Under the pieces are notes generated by a model. It saw only the letters and a list, made by a program, of their open reading frames with translations. It ran no database searches and was not told the DNA's origin. A DNA stretch of 24,414 nt from Larix sibirica. Lineage: Eukaryota; Streptophyta; Pinopsida; Pinales; Pinaceae. The stretch spans positions 5,711 through 30,124 of the forward strand of contig NWUY0300040556.1 of NCBI GenBank assembly GCA_004151065.3, read 5' to 3'. Positions within the stretch are counted from its first letter, which is position 1; each line of letters starts with the position of its first letter. Positions 18,230 through 24,414 of this stretch are shown here, piece by piece. Made by a program: the position numbers and the translations under genes.

Positions 18230-19426
18230 TATTTGGGAAATCCCTATAGTAATGGGATCATTGACATCCCCAACATATTCTTGGTATAGGGGTTGTTCTA
18301 GTCCCGCTATCCATTGTTGGTTATTAACACATTGTGCTGGCATATTTGACTGTGCCCCGAATTTGTTGAAATTTTTGTTAGCTAGAAAATTGTTGTTTTG
18401 TCTTCGGTAGGGAGGTGGGATAAATCCTCATCTTTGATTGTTGAAATAGGTTCTTATATTCTCCTTCTTCTTGTTTATGTTCTCAGTTCGGTGCTGGTTG
18501 TGCTCATAGCAGAGCCTAGCCTTGTATAAGGCCACTTCTAAGGTCTTGGGTGCATCAAATTCAATTTTGTCCTTGTGGAACATTGGAAAGCACCCTAGGA
18601 ACTGTTGTATTTTTTCTTTTGCGGATCTCTTACATAAGGTACATAGTGTAAAAGTTCCCAAAATATGTTGATCAAAGCATCCATGGTAAGGGAGTCCAGT
18701 TGTAGTTCATGGAATTCCTGTATTTTCTTACCGAAAAATCTTTCTGACATGTATTTCTCTTGAAATAGTTTTCTAATGTTTTTCTACTTGAGTTTATTCT
18801 TCTTTAGTGTCTTAGTGTGTTGCAATTCCTGCCACCATCTAGCAGCTTTACCATTCAGGTTGTTGCTAGAATACTAATGTACCTAAAAGTATTTCTTCAT
18901 CCCCAACAAGCATTCTTCAGCTTTCTCTTATGAATCTAAGTCTCCTTCGAATGTTGGAGCCTTGATTTTCTTGAAATCTCCCTGCAAACTGTCCTCTTTC
19001 TTGTGTTTCTTCTTATGAGGGGACAATACATATGAATCTAAAGAATTCTCATAGTCATGGCCCAAGGTGTTGGATGAGTCGGAGTTGTTTGGAGACTCCT
19101 CATGTTTCTTAAATTCTGGGCTACTATCCCTCTCTTCATGGTGCTTTCTTACCCATAGCTCTATTTGTTGAGTGTGTTGTTTGTCTATGATTTCTCTTCC
19201 GGTTTAAGGTTTGCAGTAATGCTTTGTTTACCTCATGTTGTTCTCATCTCTCGTTTAAGTTATCATCCTTGAAACTTTGAAATTTTGCTTGCAGGCTCTG
19301 GAAGTTTTTTAGCAAGTCAGAAGCTTTGACTATCCCAAGACTTTCATTCATTTCTACTATAACCTCCTCTTCCTGAGGTGGTGAGTTCAAGTTACCATGC
19401 TTACTATCTTCCCTCTTAGCATTCAT
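18230..19426 (-). pseudogene. gag: gag remnant: capsid domain and damaged CCHC zinc finger
   Basis: The ATG at 19424-19426 lies about 125 bases after the primer site and opens a 60-codon frame. Further fragments in shifted frames hold the retrotransposon gag domain: KAPTFEGDLD (about 18929-18985), KAARWWQELQ (about 18820-18860), then YMSERFFGKKIQEF and the 77-codon fragment at 18428-18661. The zinc finger near 18230-18275 keeps CWGC and the HYY segment, but has a stop after the second cysteine and phenylalanine where the last cysteine should be. Several stops and frameshifts leave no usable protein. Gag forms the particle coat in this family. This copy of the zinc-finger end is repeated at 16309-16607 by the assembly duplication. 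Confidence 0.82.
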
Positions 19427-19550
19427 GATGTTTGTCTGTGCTGAAATAAATATTCAGTGTGTAGGAAAACAAGTTTTTTATTAGTTTTCTCATTCTTGAT
19501 TTTGCAGTAGTTTAAGTAGTTTAGGATCTTAGCCCTTGAGTTTTTGAAAA

Positions 19551-19565
19551 TGGGCTGGGATACCA
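19551..19565 (-). promoter_or_regulatory. tRNA primer binding site (initiator-Met type)
   Basis: On the minus strand, two bases after the LTR end GGGACATTACA, the sequence is TGGTATCCCAGCCCA. Plant retroelements primed by initiator methionine tRNA have TGGTATCAGAGC here, and 10 of 12 positions agree. Position and match together make it the minus-strand DNA priming site and set the element's direction. Confidence 0.8.
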
Positions 19566-19567
19566 CT

Positions 19568-20328
19568 TGTAATGTCCCTAAAAAATACGTCTTTTATTTT
19601 TTTTTATATAAGGTCCTAATAAACATAAAATATATGATCCTTTTAAAATTAACTTTAGCACTGGTTAAATACTAATATCTTCCTTGTTTGTGTTTCGTTT
19701 GCTTGGTTACTTAATCGATATTACTACATGATACAGGTTTGGTTGCTCCAGCTTGTCTTGGAATGAGTCTATACTCACATTGCTTATGTAGTGACTTGTT
19801 TCTATATCATTTAACTAATGTATTATGACATTTATACTTGATTACTAAATCATCATGGTTGTACTTGTTCAATATATGTTTGCTTTACTTTAACGTAAGT
19901 GAATAGATGAAATTTAATATATCCATTGATGGATCCTTGATCCATGGTTTTCATGGGAATTACTTAGCTTATATATAAGCTAACACATGTATTTGTCTTC
20001 CCTTTTAATCTTGCAGGTGGTTTTGAGAGCGTCCATGATAAGCCTTGTCCACTATTCCTAACGTCTCAACTTTGTCAAAGGGTAAGGGATAAGGGGCCCA
20101 ATGTCCCTAAGGCAAGCACTATGCCTAGCATAAAAAAATGGCCATATTATAATACCTAAGCACATATGTTACATTTCTTGGGCCTTACTATAGATTTGAG
20201 CGAAATATTTGAGATGTAGTGAAGGTAGCTAGGCATTTACTAAGCCCATGTGATAACCATACGTGAATGACTACACACTGGAAGGTGCATTAGATTAAGG
20301 CAAGGGAATGGTTTTACCAAGGAAATCA
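19568..20328 (-). repeat. Right LTR (5' LTR of the gypsy element)
   Basis: It starts TGTAATGTCCCTAAAA at 19568 on the plus strand, the U5 end in the element's own direction, which reads GGGACATTACA. Likeness to the left LTR ends near 20324; a CA at 20327-20328 is the likely outer terminus. It is followed inward by the primer binding site at 19551-19565, so this is the 5' LTR of a minus-strand element. Confidence 0.85.
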
Positions 20329-21420
20329 CGTTTCTTGAAGGCTTGTTGAGTTTATGTGATTTTGTTGAAGGAGAGTGGAAGCAGAGCTTCCTCTCTATTT
20401 TGTTTTCTAGAAGGGTTGGCACATGACCAAAGCTATGCTCTTGGTCTGTGCATACTACTGTAGAGGAGAGGACTATGTCAATATCGATTCCACACCAAGT
20501 GTAGTTATGTTATGCTTAACGTAGTTTGCAGTTAGAGGTTTATACGTAGGCCTCTTCCCTCTTATGGTGACTGACTTTGTTTGTATTTGCATGCCAGGTG
20601 AAAGATCACAGCGCTGACTATCTGGAGGTTTTCTTGTTGGAGAAGGGAGGGTCTGTTGCGCAAGGCTACGGGTAAGCCCATGTCCCATTGTGGGCCTCTC
20701 CATCCATGGGGATATTTATGGGGGTATCTAGTCTCTGGCATGTGGTTCAATGTCTTGTAAGAACTAATGGTTGTGGTCTTGGAGAGATAAGGAGATATTT
20801 CAATGATCCTTTAATACTTTTAGATGGGCATGCTCTGTTCTTTCTTGTGCCTGTAGCGATGTGTACTTAGAATGTGATCTGAGGGTTGTATTTAAATTAA
20901 TAAGCCTGCTGGGTGTTTTTATAACTATTTTGCTCAGTATTTTGTAGAAGAAAAATGTCTCATGGCTTCAGAACTATGTTTAAATGAGAGTATGTGTATC
21001 TTGGACTTCCTCTATAATATAAACCTGATATTTTGCATTACGGGACTAGTTTGAGTTTTGGTATCTATATGCTATCATTTTGGGGGTTATATACCCTGTC
21101 CAATGGTAGCTACATTTTGATGTTGAGATTATATACGTTACTTCTCTTATTTATAAATTAGTTCCTTGGAATGATTACTATGTTTTTCTTTTACATTTCT
21201 AATTCTGTTGCTAACATTAAAACCCTGGTCTGCATATGAGCATCACCCTATCTTGAGTTTGGAAAAAAAAATGTTCTTTCTTTATGGGGTTTGATCCACG
21301 TTCTTTCTATTACTGTGTGACCCTAATTGAAATATGGGGTTTTAGTTTATGCCTGTGGTAATGGATACCTGGTCCATCGGTTGAAGCGTGAACTTATTAG
21401 TGTGTGGGTGAATGGTGATA
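20329..21420. other. Spacer without recognisable gene
   Basis: Only short open frames occur (20473-20703, 20562-20750 and 20240-20422 on minus; 20688-20870 on plus), overlapping and without family likeness. The segment near 20560-20690 is less AT-rich and ends in GGTAAG, but no coding block is supported. Confidence 0.55.
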
Positions 21421-21705
21421 ACAGGAATTGATCCTTGATCAACGTTGGGTGTGACCCTTGACTGTGTATATTATGAGAACCCTGGGTTTGATACCTAATC
21501 AGCGTTGGGCATGATCATTTGACTGTATGCGGTGTGAAGGAAAAGGTATTCGATCCCTTATCAACTTTGAGCATGATCATTCGACTGTGTGTGTTATGCT
21601 AATGATGGGATTCGATCCCTGATCCATGCTAAGTGTGATCCTTAGTTATGTGTGTAGTGAGAATGATGGGACTTGATCTCGTATCTATGCTAAAATGTGA
21701 GCCTA
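21421..21705. repeat. Tandem repeat, about 60-bp period, five diverged units
   Basis: Units carry a G-A-T-C-rich core such as GGATTCGATCCCTGATC, followed by a TTGGGTGTGA/C or TGAGCATGATCAT block and GACTGTGT. Unit anchors lie near 21427, 21487, 21548, 21610 and 21671. Copies differ at about a quarter of positions. No flanking LTR or gene claims it. Confidence 0.85.
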
Positions 21706-22254
21706 CTTTCGGTTTGTAATTTGATTTAAATTATGGAGCTTTCGATCTCGTTTTGTATTATGCATGGTTTGTGAGAATGTTTATAAATCCTAATTAATGA
21801 ATATAGTGTGCAAGAATTGATAGTAAGATTCATGTGATTTCGTATTCGTTTAATTTAATGTTTATATATATAATAGAGGATGTTTGAAAGGAGTTTTGGG
21901 TTAAAGTTTAATGTTATGTTTTTAATATATATAATTTATAAATATATATTAATAACCTATCAGAGTTTAGGGAATTGGTCTCGGAATCCTATTTCCTCGG
22001 ATTCTCTCTCCGTGTGGGTGATAATAGAGATTTCTCCTTAAATAATAATTTCATGATACTTTTCAAAAGGTAACCCCATGATAATGGATAAATACTTCTT
22101 CTAATGATTATGTACACATCCTAATTTAATTGATAAAAACCGGTAATTCAGATCTACATGAGAATTAATTGGAAATCATTATTCTAACAATATCAAACGG
22201 AATTAATCTACTGAAGGACTTCACAACAGAATTTAACATGTTTAATTTTATCAC
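21706..22254. other. AT-rich spacer, nothing recognised
   Basis: The stretch is AT-rich with runs such as ATATATAT near 21865 and 21930. No gene, RNA or repeat array was seen before the LTR-like terminus at 22255. Confidence 0.6.
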
Positions 22255-23240
22255 TGTAATGTCCCTAAAACTGTAAAAATTTAAAAAATTTCCCGTATAC
22301 CTTATCACTGCCTATTTAAGTGGATGTTCAGTAAATTAACTTCAGCACTGGGAAAATAACTAAAAGACTTATTAATGTAATGAAAGAATTGCATGGTTTA
22401 TATTTCTACTCATGGCTTACTGTATGTTGTACCTACTATGGTTGGTTTTGCGGAAGATTTGTAATTGAAATTTTGTCTTCATGAACCACATTGGATTAAT
22501 GGTAAATAACTCAGTCTGATCGATCGTCGTGGCACTTGGTTGAAATCTTTAAGGGTTTCTTATACCTGCATCTTGATTATATGTTATTTCTTTTAAATGT
22601 TGCAACTATGTGTCCACTTTAAACTTTAAATGGATTAGCTTGGATATATGTAAGTTACTGTGTTTTATAAATCCTTAAAAACTTTGAGGGGATGGACCTA
22701 GTGGCATTGTCTAGGCTTACTTAGCATTTCATGATAAAGCCTACATCATTATTTTGTTTTGTAGGTAATTCTTATAGGCCACTTAAGATCTACTTCCTAG
22801 GTTTAAATATCTATGTATGACGTTATTAATATGGTTTTTGGTCCATATTAAAAATGTAAAACTTGTAATAGTGTAAATGGAGTTCACAACTATATGAGGT
22901 GCGTAACAATTCAAAGGCTAGTGGATTTTGGTAACATTTTAATGGTGTCCAACGACAACCATTCAAATGGAGCCAAGTTGGAAGGCATGAAGGAACTAAA
23001 CCCTAAGGGTTTGTATGACCATTGTATTATCATTTTATTTTTTTTGGAGGGGAAAGTAGAGTCATGTTCTTCTAGTTTTGGAGGTGCTCATGGCCGGTTT
23101 CGACCTGCACTTCAGCAGATGGTTTTGGCCTTCATGTAGTAAGATTCTATGCCAACGAAAACTCATTTTAAGTCCTTCCTCTCAGTAATCATTTCAATTG
23201 TTTCAGTTTGAAGTTTTAACGATTGGGTTTTGGTTTTGAC
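22255..23240. repeat. Terminus of a related LTR (solo LTR or partial element), far end uncertain
   Basis: TGTAATGTCCCTAAAA at 22255 is the same 16 bases that start both gypsy LTRs, in the same orientation. About 80 bases later, AAATTAACTTCAGCACTGG matches both LTRs almost exactly; the rest does not align. This suggests a related family whose U5 end is kept. If it has the same orientation as the gypsy element, no primer site precedes 22255, so it would be a solo or 3' LTR. A TGGTATCA at 23252-23259 would instead suggest a plus-strand 5' LTR ending near TTTTGACA at 23233-23240. The two readings conflict, so strand is left open. A plus-strand open frame at 22894-23139 lies inside and has no family likeness. 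Confidence 0.5.
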
Positions 23241-23302
23241 AGGGCATAAGGTGGTATCAACTCGAGCCTGACATGGGGGAATTCGTAGCTATGGAGAAAA
23301 TG

Positions 23303-24414
23303 GTAAGTTTGGCCCTCTGTTGGCCATTTCCTTCCCTTCAAAACAAAGTTTTGATTGCTGGGTCAAATGTAATGTAAATACAAATTTTGGGAAAGGTTTT
23401 AAATATGGAGTTTGGATGTGTTGCTTAGATTGATTATGCAAGTCGTGGCCACACCTTGTGGCGCACTCTGTAATATGTAATCCTCAATGCTTGACTGAGT
23501 TGTAGCCTGTAAGGCCTTTTGAGATGGAGGCAGCTCTTAAACTTTGCTCCTGTGTAATTCGATATATGGTTATGGCTTTTGGGGGAACTTTTAAATAATG
23601 AGAAAGCTCTTTTATTTGACCTCCGTAAAATTTCGTGGGTGCATTTTATTACTCTTGTAAGCTTCTGCGTGTTAGTTTAATACTAAATCCCGAAGGCATT
23701 GGATGTATGAAACCTCAGTAAGTTTAAATGTTCACACTTGCGAGAAGTTTAGGTGATTTTGATAATCCCCAGGGTTTGATAAATTTATGAGAAAATGCTC
23801 AGCAGTCCTATGTTGTTGTCAAGTGTATAATGGAACTTGTTCTTTTAAGTGAAAACCCTGTGTAAGATTTCTTGGTTTGATTAAAGCTTAACCTATGTAA
23901 TTAATCTTTGTTGCCTGTCTAAGTTATAATTTATAGTAACTTTGATTTTTACTTCTGTCACTTTAATTTTAAGCTCTACTCTAGAAAACGAATCTTTTTG
24001 TAGATTGAGAAATTGAAGTGTTTGTTTTAAATTACTAAAGGGCAAATCCCTAGCTGGATTTTGCATTTTTGTTCATGCTTCAGTAAGGAAAATCGATTTT
24101 ATTTATGTAATGGGAATTTAATAAGTAAAAGTTGGGTTATCGTATTACTAGTTGGGAAGGAGATTATAGCTGATGTAGAAAGTAATGCTCCCTACGTTTT
24201 AGCTAATTCTTTGAGGATGAAACTTACTGTGTGAAATTGTTTTAATTAAATGATAGGAGAAGCGTAGGAAGTGATTTCTTAATTTAATATCTCTTATGTG
24301 GCATGACGATCGAGCCCTAATGTTGAAATTGACTTCATTTTCTTTTTCTTTGTCCTGTGTTTTGTTGAGCCCAGAATTGGCCCTTTTAATCATCCTCGAT
24401 CACCTTTTCTTCCC
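23303..24414. other. Spacer without recognisable gene
   Basis: No open frame with family likeness was seen on either strand; a 64-codon minus frame at 24199-24393 has no recognisable domain. If a plus-strand retroelement began at 22255, this would be its untranslated leader, but no gag motif appears. Confidence 0.55.

Larger units (their letters stand above)
16609..18528. repeat. 1.92-kb direct duplication, copy two (probable assembly overlap)
   Basis: The partner of 14689-16607. It starts with AGTGCAAACAAA right after the N and ends with CTTGTATA at 18521-18528, the same bases that end copy one before the N. Unique sequence continues only outside the pair, as expected when two overlapping contigs are laid end to end. 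Confidence 0.95.
12068..20328 (-). mobile_element. Degenerate Ty3/gypsy chromovirus (Tekay-like layout), assembly-inflated
   Basis: Two long direct repeats with TGTAATGTCCC ends flank minus-strand remnants of gag, protease, reverse transcriptase, RNase H, integrase and a chromodomain, in that order. Integrase after RT defines Ty3/gypsy, and the chromodomain defines a chromovirus. A tRNA primer site lies two bases inside the right LTR, which fixes the minus orientation. Every gene has stops or frameshifts. The apparent 8.3-kb length includes a 1.92-kb block present twice on either side of the N at 16608, probably an assembly overlap, so the real element is near 6.3 kb. A convincing target-site duplication is not seen (CATGT left, CGTTT right). 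Confidence 0.9.

Noticed and set aside
21421-21705. tRNA or SINE remnant, because of B-box-like GATTCGATCC
   Set aside because: No A box, no cloverleaf pairing and no acceptor end; the motif recurs because the whole unit is tandem.
22894-23139. Plus-strand 81-codon open frame
   Set aside because: No recognisable domain; it lies inside an LTR-like segment and ends without a splice or polyadenylation context.
23251-23287. Cloning adaptor or vector trace, because GTGGTATCAAC, CTCGAG and GAATTC lie close together
   Set aside because: The bases between and around them match no adaptor I know beyond 11 bases, and the sequence runs on smoothly on both sides; chance or a primer binding site is more likely.

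Overview
The window is transposable-element DNA from a plant nuclear genome. The evidence is an L1-type LINE whose ORF1 has the plant DUF4283 plus zinc-knuckle layout and whose ORF2 carries a C-terminal RNase H domain, together with a chromodomain-bearing Ty3/gypsy element primed by an initiator-Met-type tRNA. Long AT-rich spacers full of decayed tandem repeats suggest a large, repeat-rich genome, for example a gymnosperm, but the sequence does not prove a species. I found no convincing host gene, no RNA gene and no CRISPR array.

Layout: (1) Positions 1 to about 6.2 kb hold a minus-strand L1 LINE, cut by the window edge at its 3' end. ORF1 is intact. ORF2 (endonuclease, reverse transcriptase, CCHC zinc finger, RNase H) has only three visible lesions: one single-base deletion and two stop codons. 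ORF1 stop and ORF2 start overlap as ATGA. Upstream lie two monomers of about 285 bp, probably the 5' UTR/promoter. (2) About 6.2 to 12.07 kb is AT-rich spacer with several separate tandem repeats (periods 59, 28, 76, 63, 50, 40 and 53 bp), two clear inverted repeats, and a more GC-balanced island near 8.1-8.8 kb. (3) About 12.07 to 20.33 kb holds an old, degenerate minus-strand Ty3/gypsy chromovirus: left LTR, chromodomain, integrase, RNase H, reverse transcriptase, protease, gag, primer binding site, right LTR. (4) About 20.33 to 24.41 kb is spacer with a 60-bp tandem array and the terminus of a related LTR at 22255.

The main correction concerns the assembly. Single N characters stand at 6896, 13709 and 16608. 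The N at 16608 sits exactly between two copies of a 1.92-kb block (14689-16607 and 16609-18528) that differ at only two positions, although the LTRs of the same element differ at about one base in ten. This is best read as two overlapping contig ends joined without merging. The N at 13709 likewise sits inside a 70-bp imperfect duplication that breaks the integrase. The gypsy element is therefore probably about 6.3 kb, not 8.3 kb, and the doubled gag/protease/RT order should not be read as biology.

How the parts work together: each element encodes its own mobility. In the LINE, ORF1 would bind RNA and ORF2 would nick DNA and reverse-transcribe at the nick. In the gypsy element, gag, protease, RT/RNase H and integrase with chromodomain would form a particle and target chromatin. 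The gypsy copy is dead. The LINE copy is close to intact but broken as written. I did not find a previously undescribed biological system; the most notable features are the LINE's RNase H, its ATGA overlap and its tandem-monomer 5' end.
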